Assembly (NCBI GenBank): GCA_017307065.1
Contig: JAFKGL010000011.1
Span: 92,440 to 156,439, forward strand
Direction: 5' to 3'
Source of the DNA: Candidatus Paracaedimonas acanthamoebae
Lineage (GTDB): Bacteria > Pseudomonadota > Alphaproteobacteria > Caedimonadales > Caedimonadaceae
Length of the DNA stretch: 64,000 nt
Under the pieces are notes generated by a model. It ran no database searches. It was given only the letters and a program-made list of their open reading frames with translations, and was not told where the DNA came from. The stretch's first letter is position 1. Every line of letters begins with the position of its first letter. Made by a program: the position numbers and the translations under genes. Below, in pieces: positions 28,472 to 37,565 of this stretch.

Positions 28472-30031
28472 GTGTCACTTAAAATTTCAGTTTTAGGATG
28501 CGGATATTGGGGAAAAAATCATGTTCGCAACTTTTTTGAGCTAGGCTTTTTACATTCCGTTTGCGATCCTGATAAACAAACTGCAGAAAAATTTGCTCAA
28601 GAATATAAAGTTCCAGCTTTTTCATTTGAAGATATATTAAAAGATCCTTCATGTTCTGGTATTGTTATCGCAACACCAGCGGGTTTACATGCCTCTCTTG
28701 CTGAAAGAGCTCTTGAAGCCGGAAAGCATGTTTTTGTTGAGAAACCATTAACGCTTGATATTGCTGAAGCAGAAGCCCTTTGTTTGCTTGCTCACTCAAA
28801 GCAACGTATATTAATGGTTGGTCACATCTTACAATATCATAAGGCTTATTTAAAGCTTAAGGAAATGGTATCCAAAGGAGAATTGGGTAAATTACAATAT
28901 ATTTATTCAAATCGACTTAACCTCGGAAAAATTCGGACAGAAGAGAATGTTTGGTGGAATATGGCGCCCCATGATGTCTCTATGGTTTTAGGGTTAGTTA
29001 ATGAGTTACCTACAGAAGTATATGCAACAGGCGCTGCTCATTTAAATTCTCAACTCCATGATATAGCAACAGCTCATCTAAATTTTTCAAATGGGGTAAA
29101 AGCTCATATCCATGTTTCATGGTTACATCCCTTTAAGCAACAGATGTTAGTTGTAATTGGGGATAAAGGAATGGCAGTTTTTGATGATTGCTTGCCGTGG
29201 GATCAAAAATTATCTTTTTATGATAGTCATGTTGTCTCAAAACAAAATATTTTTGAGATAATTAAAGGAGAACAAAAATTTGTTCCTCTGGAAAACGACG
29301 AACCGCTAAAGAGGGAATGTTTATCTTTTGTCGAAGCAATTAAAACAGGAATACCTCCGATAACTGATGGAGAAGAAGGTTTAAGAGTTTTGCAAGTATT
29401 GACGGCTGCTCAAGAATCGATGGATCAGGAAAGACGTATTGAACTTAAAAAATCTCAGTCTCAAGATTATTTTGCTCATGAATCAGCTTATGTAGATGAG
29501 GGCGCAATCGTTGGAAAAGGAACTAAGATCTGGCATTTTAGTCATATTCTAAAAGATACAAAAATCGGGGAACAAGTTATTATTGGACAGAATGTTATGA
29601 TTGGTCCTGATGTTCAAATTGGGAATCGTTGTAAGATTCAAAATAATGTCAGTCTTTATAAGGGGACTATTCTTGAAGATGGGGTTTTTTGTGGTCCTTC
29701 TTGTGTTTTTACGAATGTTAATACACCCCGCGCGGAGATCGAGCGGAAAGAAGAATTTCTGCCCACTCTTATCAAGCGAGGAGCAACAATAGGAGCGAAT
29801 GCGACAATTGTCTGCGGGAATACACTTGGTGCTTATAGTTTTATTGCTGCTGGTGCAGTTGTTACAAAAGAAGTTCCTGCACATGCTCTTATGGCCGGTG
29901 TTCCGGCGCGAAGAATAGGCTGGGTAAGTCATGCGGGGGAAGTTTTAGGTCCTGATTTGCATTGTCCTCGAGAAGGACGTCGTTATCGGCAAATAGATAT
30001 AGATACGCTTGAGGAGATTATAAATGAGTAA
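28472..30031 (+). CDS. Fused WbpB-like sugar oxidoreductase and WbpD-like N-acetyltransferase
   Basis: The single 519-residue protein carries two enzymes normally encoded separately. Residues 1-330 form a Gfo/Idh/MocA dehydrogenase, with the NAD site KISVLGCGYWGKNHVRNF and the EKPLTLDIAEAEAL and GHILQYHKAY segments. In the WbpB/WlbA family it oxidises C3 of UDP-GlcNAcA. Residues about 345-519 form a left-handed beta-helix acyltransferase of the WbpD/WlbB type (hexapeptide repeats from VDEGAIVGKGTKIWHF; coenzyme A region GAVVTKEVPAHALMAGVPA) that acetylates the 3-amino group. GTG start at 28472 with AAGGAG upstream. It overlaps the aminotransferase gene by eight bases. There is no frameshift or stop between the domains, so the fusion is read directly from the sequence. 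Confidence 0.88.
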   Translation: MSLKISVLGCGYWGKNHVRNFFELGFLHSVCDPDKQTAEKFAQEYKVPAFSFEDILKDPSCSGIVIATPAGLHASLAERALEAGKHVFVEKPLTLDIAEAEALCLLAHSKQRILMVGHILQYHKAYLKLKEMVSKGELGKLQYIYSNRLNLGKIRTEENVWWNMAPHDVSMVLGLVNELPTEVYATGAAHLNSQLHDIATAHLNFSNGVKAHIHVSWLHPFKQQMLVVIGDKGMAVFDDCLPWDQKLSFYDSHVVSKQNIFEIIKGEQKFVPLENDEPLKRECLSFVEAIKTGIPPITDGEEGLRVLQVLTAAQESMDQERRIELKKSQSQDYFAHESAYVDEGAIVGKGTKIWHFSHILKDTKIGEQVIIGQNVMIGPDVQIGNRCKIQNNVSLYKGTILEDGVFCGPSCVFTNVNTPRAEIERKEEFLPTLIKRGATIGANATIVCGNTLGAYSFIAAGAVVTKEVPAHALMAGVPARRIGWVSHAGEVLGPDLHCPREGRRYRQIDIDTLEEIINE

Positions 30032-31199
30032 TAATACTCTTGGATCAAAAATAGAAGTTCCTAGTTCTCAAATTCACTTTATTGATCTCGAAGCCCAACA
30101 AGCAAAAATTAGGTCGCAAGTGGATCGGGCGATTAAACAGGTTCTTGATCATGGAATTTATATCATGGGACCTGAAGTGGCTGAGTTTGAAAAAAATTTG
30201 GGTACTTTCTGTGGGGTAAAACATAATCTCTCATGTTCAAATGGAACAGATGCTCTAGCATTTGGTTTAATGGCCTTTGGGATAGAGCCAGGCGACGCTG
30301 TTTTTGTTCCTTCTTTTACCTTTGCGGCGACAGCAGAAGTTGTGACTTGGTTTGGAGCAACTCCTATCTTTATCGATGTTTTAGAGGATACATACAATAT
30401 GGATCCGCGTAGTCTCGAAAAGGGGATTGCTCTTGCAAAGAAACTTTCTTTAACACCTAAAGGTATTATACCGGTTGATCTTTTCGGACTTCCTGCAGAT
30501 TATGATGCTATTGAATCCATTGCAAAATCTCACTCTTTGTGGATTATGGCCGATGCGGCTCAAAGTTTTGGAGCCTCTTATAAAGGGCGTCAAGTTGGGA
30601 CTTTGGGTGAAATTACGACAACAAGCTTTTTTCCTGCAAAGCCCTTAGGATGCTATGGTGATGGTGGCGCAGTTTTTACGAATAATGATGAATATGCTGC
30701 CGTCATGCGTTCAATTCGTGTTCACGGACAAGGAAGCGATAAGTATGACAATGTAAGAGTTGGTATGAATGGTCGCTTAGATACATTACAAGCAGCAATT
30801 CTTTTGCAAAAACTTGCTATTTTCCCTGAAGAAATTAAAGCTCGCAATTTAGTGGCGCAACGTTATCAAAAGGGACTACATGATGTGGTAAAAACACCTT
30901 CTGTTCCTGAAGGATTAACTTCAGTTTGGGCGCAGTATACAGTGCAATTACCTGAAAATATTGATCGCAAGCAATTTATGTCAAAACTTCAAGAGGCAAA
31001 AATTCCTTCGGTTGTTTATTATGTAAAACCACTCCATTTGCAAACAGCCTATAAGCATTATCCTAGTGTTGATGGGAATTTGCCAATTTCTGAAAAATTG
31101 GCAGAGTGTGTTTTAAGTCTCCCAATGCATCCTTACTTACCGGAGAGGACTCAAGACTACATAATCGAAGGTTTTCGCGACTTAATATCCAAGGCTTAA
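30024..31199 (+). CDS. DegT/DnrJ/EryC1-family sugar 3-aminotransferase, WbpE-like
   Basis: This 391-residue PLP enzyme has IHFIDLEAQQAKIR and YIMGPEVAEFEKNL near the start and the LSCSNGTDAL cofactor loop. The internal aldimine lysine is Lys206 in TSFFPAKPLGCYGDGGA. In the Wbp pathway it aminates UDP-3-keto-GlcNAcA, working with the WbpB partner that recycles NAD with 2-oxoglutarate. Its start overlaps the end of the fused oxidoreductase/acetyltransferase gene. GAGGAG precedes the ATG. Length and motifs are normal. Confidence 0.9.
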   Translation: MSNNTLGSKIEVPSSQIHFIDLEAQQAKIRSQVDRAIKQVLDHGIYIMGPEVAEFEKNLGTFCGVKHNLSCSNGTDALAFGLMAFGIEPGDAVFVPSFTFAATAEVVTWFGATPIFIDVLEDTYNMDPRSLEKGIALAKKLSLTPKGIIPVDLFGLPADYDAIESIAKSHSLWIMADAAQSFGASYKGRQVGTLGEITTTSFFPAKPLGCYGDGGAVFTNNDEYAAVMRSIRVHGQGSDKYDNVRVGMNGRLDTLQAAILLQKLAIFPEEIKARNLVAQRYQKGLHDVVKTPSVPEGLTSVWAQYTVQLPENIDRKQFMSKLQEAKIPSVVYYVKPLHLQTAYKHYPSVDGNLPISEKLAECVLSLPMHPYLPERTQDYIIEGFRDLISKA

Positions 31200-31266
31200 G
31201 GGATGTCTTGGTTTCTAATTTCTTCTAAGGAATGCGTGAAATCTTAACATTATTTGAAGTTTTATC

Positions 31267-32358
31267 ATGATGCTGAAAGTACGTCATGCAAGTCAAAGTC
31301 AGATTTCTTACTTATGTTTAGAGCCTGTACGTGAGGGACATGCTTCTTATACCCATGTTATTGAAATAGTTGAAGGTTTAAAAAAATTAGGATGGAACAT
31401 TAAATTATTTTCTCCTTATTATGATAATAAAGATCTGCCCCCACTTCCTAAACGAATTCTTAAAATGCTCATAGCACAATGGCAATTAATAAGTTCGGGA
31501 TATTCTCCTAGGTTAATTTATATTCGTTGTCATCCCTTCAGTTTTATGACGGCAGTATGGGCTAAAATAAAAGGGATTAAAGTTATTCAAGAGGTAAATG
31601 GTCCTTATGAAGATCTTTATATTGCTTGGCCTTGGACGAGTTATTTCCGCCCTTTTTTTCGAATGTTGTATCGTAAACAATTTGAATGGGCGGAGCATGT
31701 TATTGTTGTAACACAAGGTTTAAAAAGTTTTGTTGAAGGCGAAGCCAACCATAAACGGGTGAGTGTTATTGGTAATGGAGTTAATCTCTCTCTTTTTAAT
31801 CCTCAAGCAAAAACCGAGTACAAATTGCCCCCACAATTTGTAATTTTTTTTGGCACATTTTCTCCCTGGCATGGCATTTCTTTACTATTGCGAGCAGTGG
31901 AAGATCCTGAATGGCCCAAAGATATAAAATTAGTGTTTGCGGGGGATGGTACAGAGAGACTTCTTATTGAAGAGAAGTCGAAAACAAACCCCAGAATTGT
32001 ATATTTAGGGCGCATTCCTTATAAGGAAGTTGGAGGGATTGTTGCTCAGTCAATCGCTAGCCTTGTTCCAATCCAAAATATTGAAAATCGAGCTTCTAAA
32101 GGTCTTTCTCCTCTTAAATTAAGTGAAACAATTGCTTGTGGTATTCCTGTAATTGTAAGTGACCAACCTGAGCAGTCAGATTTCGTTTATAAAAATAAAG
32201 TTGGTTGGATTGTCAAGGAGCAAACACCCGATGCTTGGGCTAAAGCGGTTAAAATTGCAGTTAGCCAGGAGCGTACTAAATTTACAAAGTCTTTAATCAA
32301 GTCGATCTCTTGGGATGAAAAAGTTAAAATTTTAGAACGACTTTTATTGAAACTATAA
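31267..32358 (+). CDS. Glycosyltransferase, GT4-type fold
   Basis: The 363-residue enzyme has a GT-B architecture. The N-terminal half binds the acceptor (SYTHVIEIVEGLKKLGWNIKLF; IYIRCHPFSFMTAVWAKIKG). The C-terminal half begins near VIGNGVNLSLFNP and carries the nucleotide-sugar segment FAGDGTERLLIEE and the E-x7-E-like motif LSPLKLSETIACGIPVIVSD. Donor and acceptor cannot be read from sequence; because it is co-transcribed with Wbp-like genes it may transfer the diacetamido uronic acid, which is inference. It is the last plus-strand gene of the locus. Its stop is seven bases from the stop of the convergent minus-strand run. Confidence 0.83.
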   Translation: MMLKVRHASQSQISYLCLEPVREGHASYTHVIEIVEGLKKLGWNIKLFSPYYDNKDLPPLPKRILKMLIAQWQLISSGYSPRLIYIRCHPFSFMTAVWAKIKGIKVIQEVNGPYEDLYIAWPWTSYFRPFFRMLYRKQFEWAEHVIVVTQGLKSFVEGEANHKRVSVIGNGVNLSLFNPQAKTEYKLPPQFVIFFGTFSPWHGISLLLRAVEDPEWPKDIKLVFAGDGTERLLIEEKSKTNPRIVYLGRIPYKEVGGIVAQSIASLVPIQNIENRASKGLSPLKLSETIACGIPVIVSDQPEQSDFVYKNKVGWIVKEQTPDAWAKAVKIAVSQERTKFTKSLIKSISWDEKVKILERLLLKL

Positions 32359-32364
32359 AACTAT

Positions 32365-33984
32365 TTATTGTATTTTATCATTAGAATAAGTTAAGCAATA
32401 TTTAATAAAAAGTTCTACCAAATCTACTTTTAAAACTTGTGAAGGTGGTATTTTGAAATCCTGTATTTTCATCTTGTTGCTAAGAAATCCAGATTTTAAT
32501 GATTGTGAATAACGTTTCTCTAATGTTTCTTTTGGAAAACCAAGAAAATTTTCAATCTCGTTAATATTTTTAAATGGTAATTTTTTTAAAAATTCGGATG
32601 GTTGATGCTTTATAAATTTAAAATCTTGGATTTTCTTAATGCCGTATGGTGTATAAATATTATCTTGATATCCCCAACAATCAAAAGAACCCATATCAAC
32701 AAATTCAATGTATTTTGTTTTTCGATCATACAAAATACCACTTGTTGAAGAATTAGACAAAATTAATATATTGTTGTCATCGATAGCATAAGAACTCCAA
32801 TAATGTGGATATGCGTCACTTAAAGGATTTAGATAAGAGCTCATAAATACTCTTATAGAGCGGTCTGCATTAACAAAAGAGGCATATGCAGGTGAGAGCG
32901 TTAAATCGAATAGTGATATAGGGGTAAGCCCCATAATATTATCGGAGTCATTAGATAATTTAGTGTTAAATTGAGGAAATACTTTCTTATTCATCCATTC
33001 CCAGTTATTTCTTCTGAAAGATAAAGATTCACCTTTTAAATTTTTAAGATCAATCACAACTAATCGATCTTGATAAAGACAAGAAACAAATATTTTGTTT
33101 TCCTCAAATTGAAAAGCTGAATAAGGCATATTAAAATTGTAAAGAGAAGGACCATTTTTACCAAAATACATAATTTCTTGTAAATCCGGTGTTGTTATGA
33201 AGACATAACCTGAAGCTGTATCTGAAATTAACAATTTTTGTTCATCAAGTGTAGATTTAACATTAGTTACAAATCTAAATTTTTGACCAAATAATTCATT
33301 TTTATTAAACAATAGTTGCCCATCAAAATCATAACACTTTAAAAATCCTTCTCCTGCAACATACACTTTATTATGTAGTATTAAACATCCATGGCATGCT
33401 GGAAGACCATTTTTTTTCCATTTTAACACCCAGGCTTTTTGTTCATATTCAAAAAAACAAGCTTCTCCGGCACCATAATTGGCAACAATCATATTTTTGC
33501 CGTCTTTGGAAAGATATATTCCTTCAGGCTCTTTAAAACCATCAATAATCTGCTCAAGAATTAAGATGGGATGTTCAGCTTTTGCTATAGAGAAGATAAG
33601 TATATTATTTCCTGTATAATTTGCTACATATACCTTATTAGATAAGGGGTGATAAAAAACATCTGTAGGTCTCCAGTTGGGAATCTTATCTTTCCCTACT
33701 ATTATAATTTTTTTAGATACTAAATTTTTCAGATCAAGTAGATAAAGATTTCTATAGTTAGCCATAAAATATAAAGAATTATTATACTTTGTAATAGAAG
33801 GACCAATATAGGGTGGAAATGACTCATGCCCTCCTATCATATTAATATAATGAATTTCCTCAGGTATGATTTGAACAAATCCAGTTTCTGTATTTTTATA
33901 AAAATTTAATCTGGTAAATTGGCTGCCCATGAAAATAATCAAACAGAAAACTAAGAAGGCTAAGAATTTGGATTTATATTGCAT
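32365..33984 (-). CDS. Exported beta-propeller-like protein, paralogue of the next gene
   Basis: The 539-residue protein has an N-terminal hydrophobic signal/anchor (KSKFLAFLVFCLIIFMGSQF). Repeated strands of the form NNSLYFMANYRNLYLLDLKN, NKVYVANYTGNNILIFSI and GKNMIVANYGAGEACFFEYE follow. The spacing and the VANY-type repeats suggest an NHL/YVTN-like beta propeller. It shares many segments with the 34243-36498 protein (NNWEW, YQDR, E-F-(V/I)-D...D-C-W-G), so the two are paralogues. The family is not recognised. Base composition is very AT-rich: sample line 33001-33060 has 16 of 60 G+C. It is the last gene of the minus-strand polysaccharide run, so a role in binding or processing the exported glycan is possible but unproven. 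Confidence 0.7.
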   Translation of the reverse strand: MQYKSKFLAFLVFCLIIFMGSQFTRLNFYKNTETGFVQIIPEEIHYINMIGGHESFPPYIGPSITKYNNSLYFMANYRNLYLLDLKNLVSKKIIIVGKDKIPNWRPTDVFYHPLSNKVYVANYTGNNILIFSIAKAEHPILILEQIIDGFKEPEGIYLSKDGKNMIVANYGAGEACFFEYEQKAWVLKWKKNGLPACHGCLILHNKVYVAGEGFLKCYDFDGQLLFNKNELFGQKFRFVTNVKSTLDEQKLLISDTASGYVFITTPDLQEIMYFGKNGPSLYNFNMPYSAFQFEENKIFVSCLYQDRLVVIDLKNLKGESLSFRRNNWEWMNKKVFPQFNTKLSNDSDNIMGLTPISLFDLTLSPAYASFVNADRSIRVFMSSYLNPLSDAYPHYWSSYAIDDNNILILSNSSTSGILYDRKTKYIEFVDMGSFDCWGYQDNIYTPYGIKKIQDFKFIKHQPSEFLKKLPFKNINEIENFLGFPKETLEKRYSQSLKSGFLSNKMKIQDFKIPPSQVLKVDLVELFIKYCLTYSNDKIQ

Positions 33985-34084
33985 AATTAATCCCTAATTT
34001 AAAGCTAACCATTAACTTATTTTTTATAATTTTAATAGCCATTTTTTTCATAAAAATCCCATAAGAAGAAGAGAAAAAAATTGT

Positions 34085-34107
34085 AAAAAATCGTCACCAC
34101 TTTGGTG
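34085..34107 (-). terminator. Possible terminator after the 34243-36498 gene
   Basis: On the minus strand, CACCA-AAG-TGGTG (34107-34095) is followed after four bases by T6 (34090-34085). The stem is short, so termination would be partial. It lies in the 258-base gap between the two beta-propeller paralogues, in which I see no gene. Confidence 0.35.
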
Positions 34108-34242
34108 TTTTGGCTGGATAAATGACATCTGCAGTCTTTTTTTGTATTATTGAAAAACTCGAGGAAAGACTTTTTTATAAGTCATTGAACTGCATTTCTT
34201 ATCACTTACTTTTGACATATCTTATCTATAAAAAAGTGTTAG

Positions 34243-36498
34243 TTAAATTGCATTAATATTTTTATTCAATATTATAGATATATCTAAAATGAAATTTAAG
34301 AAAATTTCTTGATGTTGCGATGGTAAAAAACTTAAAAAAGTAACTAGAAGACTTTTTTTAATAACACTTGAGAACCCTTGATCAACTAGTTTTGCAAGTA
34401 TCATCGGGATTTTTCTATCAATAATAAGTTTATCTTTATCGATAATAGAGTAAATGAATAGATCAAGTTTTTTATCAGACAACCCCTGAGAAAAATACAA
34501 AAGATCTTTAAAAAGAAGAGTGCGATTTTCTAAATTTAACTTTTTCATCGTCTCTAATAAGACAGTACGATTTTTATAAGAAGTTTTTGGTTTTATAAAG
34601 GCAATAGAATACGCTAAAATATTTGTTAAATATCGCGCATCTTTCATTATATCAAACAGTTTTTCTTGTTGTGCTTTAGTTAATTTTGGTTGGGCGGTAA
34701 GGATAATTTTTAAATATGCAATATATTCTTTCTTCTGTTCTTCCGGGATTTTTTGAAAAATTCTATAAGCTTTATCACCAAAGCAATGCAACAAAGAATA
34801 ATTTTTGGACTTTGTTAAAGCGTAGAAAGAAAATACCTCTAAAATATTCGCATATAGTGGATTATTAGTATCAGTCATATAAGTAAAGAACTCAGAGGAT
34901 AAATCAGCTCTTTCACTCTCGTTGAGAGGGCGTTCTTTGATAATCTGGTTTAGTCGTATGAACGGAGGAGCTGAGCTTTTTATTTCTAGTTGTTCACTTT
35001 TAATTCCTATAAATTCAGCTAATTCTTGGAGAGTTCGAAAAGGAAGTTGTTGGTAAAACTCTTCGGGTGTATGCCTTAGAAAATGGTAACTATCTAAATG
35101 GCGTTTCCCTTGGGGGGTTAAAATATCTACTCCATTTCCCCAACAATCTATTGTGTGCAGATCAATAAATTCCATATAATTTGTTTTTTTATCGATCAGA
35201 AGTGCAATTCTTGAGTTATTTGCAAGTAGGAGTAATTTATTCTCGTTTTCAGCATAAGAAATTGCATACCAAGGTTGAGCCATAATTCCCAGAGATTTTG
35301 GCACGATATACGAAGGCATAAATAAAAACTTTTCTTTATATTGAAGTCTGTCACGTGCAGGAAACCAAAGATTTTCAAACAACATGATTTCATTTAATTG
35401 AGATAGGTTATTGGAAGTTGGATTGATTGTAATATTGGGATCCATAGTTTCATTTTTGAGCCATTCCCAATTGTTTGGGTGAAGACAGTAAGATTGCACC
35501 CTGTTCGTTTTTAGATTTATGAAAGCAATCCTATCTTGATAAACTGAAGTTACAACCAATTCATCATGATGAGAATAGATACTGTAAGGGTGATTAAATT
35601 TGTGTAACCCAATACCATTTCCACCGAGATATTTTATCCCTTTTAATTGAGGTGTTACAAGGAAGCAGTAGCCACTTTTGGCATCACAAACAGCGAGAGT
35701 TTTTGAATCAGATAGAGGCATGACGGATGTTGGAAATAGAAGATCTTTTCCCAAAATAGATTGGCAACGATAAAGTTCTTTTCCTTCAAAATCCCAACAA
35801 GCAATTGTTCCTACACCGCACGCATAAACTTTATTATCAAGTATACAAACGCCGTGACATCCAAACAATTCTTGTTCCCATAATAAAGTTAATTTTGATA
35901 AATTTCTTTTATAAAAAGAAACTTTATTGGCGCTATAATTGGCCACAACTAATTCATCTGTTTTTGAGCAGTAAATATTTTTAGGTTCATTAAATCCTGA
36001 ATAAACATACTTTGTAGTTAACTGCTTTTTGTCAGAAAATGAAAAGACAATAATGCTATTAAGTAATTCATTTGAAACAAATAATTCTTTGTTTTTTTCA
36101 TTGTAATGCATTCCAGAAGGAGTCCAAGACTTAAAATTTTTTTGATCTGCATTTTTAAGCTTAGATAGAGTTGCTTGTTCATAATCAAGGACATAAATGT
36201 CTTGATAATTTGATATTAAAATTTGGTTATTTATGCTTGTTAAAAAAGTAGGAAAAAGTTGAGATGGTTGGGTTTCTCTTTTAACAACAAAAGTCTCACT
36301 AGGTTTAAGCTCAATATAATTTTGTGGGAAATTATTTAGAGTAGCATCATTCTCTACTGTTTTTGCTGAGACAGTGTACGTTAAAACACTTATAAAAACG
36401 AAACGACACAGCAATAGGCTCAAATGATGAGATGCTAAAATAGCTTTAATATAATTTTGTATTAAAGAAAGATAAATCGTTAATTTTTTCACACACAT
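34243..36498 (-). CDS. Exported beta-propeller-like protein with C-terminal helical extension
   Basis: The protein has about 751 residues. The start chosen is the ATG at 36498 (MCVKKLTIYLSL...), after the upstream gene ends at 36521. An in-frame ATG at 36540 is possible, but it overlaps that gene. A hydrophobic signal region ends near TYTVSAKT. Propeller-like strands resemble those of the 32365 protein: NQILISNYQDIYVLDYEQ, KELFVSNELLNSIIVFSF, DELVVANYSANKVSFYKR and NKVYACGVGTIACWDFEG. From about residue 530 there is an extra region of about 220 residues, helical and leucine-rich, that the paralogue lacks. I do not recognise the family. Its place in the polysaccharide run suggests a periplasmic or surface role. 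Confidence 0.68.
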   Translation of the reverse strand: MCVKKLTIYLSLIQNYIKAILASHHLSLLLCRFVFISVLTYTVSAKTVENDATLNNFPQNYIELKPSETFVVKRETQPSQLFPTFLTSINNQILISNYQDIYVLDYEQATLSKLKNADQKNFKSWTPSGMHYNEKNKELFVSNELLNSIIVFSFSDKKQLTTKYVYSGFNEPKNIYCSKTDELVVANYSANKVSFYKRNLSKLTLLWEQELFGCHGVCILDNKVYACGVGTIACWDFEGKELYRCQSILGKDLLFPTSVMPLSDSKTLAVCDAKSGYCFLVTPQLKGIKYLGGNGIGLHKFNHPYSIYSHHDELVVTSVYQDRIAFINLKTNRVQSYCLHPNNWEWLKNETMDPNITINPTSNNLSQLNEIMLFENLWFPARDRLQYKEKFLFMPSYIVPKSLGIMAQPWYAISYAENENKLLLLANNSRIALLIDKKTNYMEFIDLHTIDCWGNGVDILTPQGKRHLDSYHFLRHTPEEFYQQLPFRTLQELAEFIGIKSEQLEIKSSAPPFIRLNQIIKERPLNESERADLSSEFFTYMTDTNNPLYANILEVFSFYALTKSKNYSLLHCFGDKAYRIFQKIPEEQKKEYIAYLKIILTAQPKLTKAQQEKLFDIMKDARYLTNILAYSIAFIKPKTSYKNRTVLLETMKKLNLENRTLLFKDLLYFSQGLSDKKLDLFIYSIIDKDKLIIDRKIPMILAKLVDQGFSSVIKKSLLVTFLSFLPSQHQEIFLNFILDISIILNKNINAI

Positions 36499-36520
36499 TA
36501 GAAAGAATATCGTCCTGTAT

Positions 36521-37552
36521 TTATTTAAAAAGACTAACAATTTTCTCTGCAGCGTTACCTATTCCATAGTCTGTAATTGTCTGTCGTTCTTTGTATTGTT
36601 CTACATGCCATAAACGGTTCCAACCACAATCTATAGTCTCTTCCCATTCAGTAACTTCTCTTAAAGTTACGCACGGTACGCTGAGGAAATAAGCTTCTTT
36701 TTGAAGGCCTCCAGAATCAGTGTAAGCACAAGTGGCTCCTGATAATAATTGAGCCATATCAAAATAACCGAGAGGAGGGATAACTACTATTTTACCTAAA
36801 TCTAGAGACAATCTCGAGATAGCCTTTTGAGTACGAGGATGAATTGGAAAAATAAGTGGGTGGTCTTCAGCTCTTTCTTTTAAATACGTGATAACTTTTA
36901 AAAGAGCCTCTTCAGAGTCTGTATTTTCAGCGCGATGAATAGTTGCGATTTGATATTCTTTGAATTTTAAACCAAGGTCATTGATGATTGTTGAATTTAT
37001 TTTAGATTTTTCTTTCGCTAAAAGTGAAACGTCATACATCACATCCCCGACATGATAGACACCCTTAGAGATTCCTTCATTGGAAAGATTATCAACCGCC
37101 TTTTGCGTAGGACAGAACAAGTAAGTACTTAAATGGTCGCTGACACGTCGATTAATTTCTTCGGGTTGATGTTTGAGGAATGAACGTAAACCAGACTCTA
37201 TATGAGCAATTGGTAATTCTAGTTTTGAAGCTGCAATTGCGCCTGCCAGTGTTGAGTTTGTATCGCCATAAATGACCATCAAATCTGGTTTTTCTCTAAG
37301 GATAATTTTTTCAATTTCAATAATCATTTCTGCGGTCATATGGCCGTGCTGCGTCCCTTGAAGCTTTAGTTGATAAGCTGGAGGAGACATTTCTAAGTCT
37401 TCAAAAAATATATCAGACATATTTTTATCATAATGCTGACCGGTATGAACGACAATTTCCGATAAATTATGTTCTTTAGAAATGGCTCGGGAAAGAGCTG
37501 TTGCTTTGATAAATTGAGGACGTGCACCAATTATTGTTAGAATTTTTTTCAT
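36521..37552 (-). CDS. UDP-GlcNAc(3NAc)A / UDP-GlcNAc 2-epimerase, WbpI/WecB-like
   Basis: This 343-residue member of the non-hydrolysing UDP-GlcNAc 2-epimerase family has GARPQFIKATALSRAI, VHTGQHYDKNMSDIFFEDL, YGDTNSTLAGAIAA, HIESGLRS, TIHRAENTD and YTDSGGLQKEAYFL. All major motifs are intact. WecB acts on UDP-GlcNAc and WbpI acts on UDP-GlcNAc(3NAc)A; sequence alone does not separate them. The presence of WbpA/B/D/E-like genes in the same locus favours the WbpI role, giving UDP-ManNAc(3NAc)A. It is encoded on the opposite strand from those genes. Confidence 0.87.
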   Translation of the reverse strand: MKKILTIIGARPQFIKATALSRAISKEHNLSEIVVHTGQHYDKNMSDIFFEDLEMSPPAYQLKLQGTQHGHMTAEMIIEIEKIILREKPDLMVIYGDTNSTLAGAIAASKLELPIAHIESGLRSFLKHQPEEINRRVSDHLSTYLFCPTQKAVDNLSNEGISKGVYHVGDVMYDVSLLAKEKSKINSTIINDLGLKFKEYQIATIHRAENTDSEEALLKVITYLKERAEDHPLIFPIHPRTQKAISRLSLDLGKIVVIPPLGYFDMAQLLSGATCAYTDSGGLQKEAYFLSVPCVTLREVTEWEETIDCGWNRLWHVEQYKERQTITDYGIGNAAEKIVSLFK

Positions 37553-37565
37553 TTTTATTCCTGTA

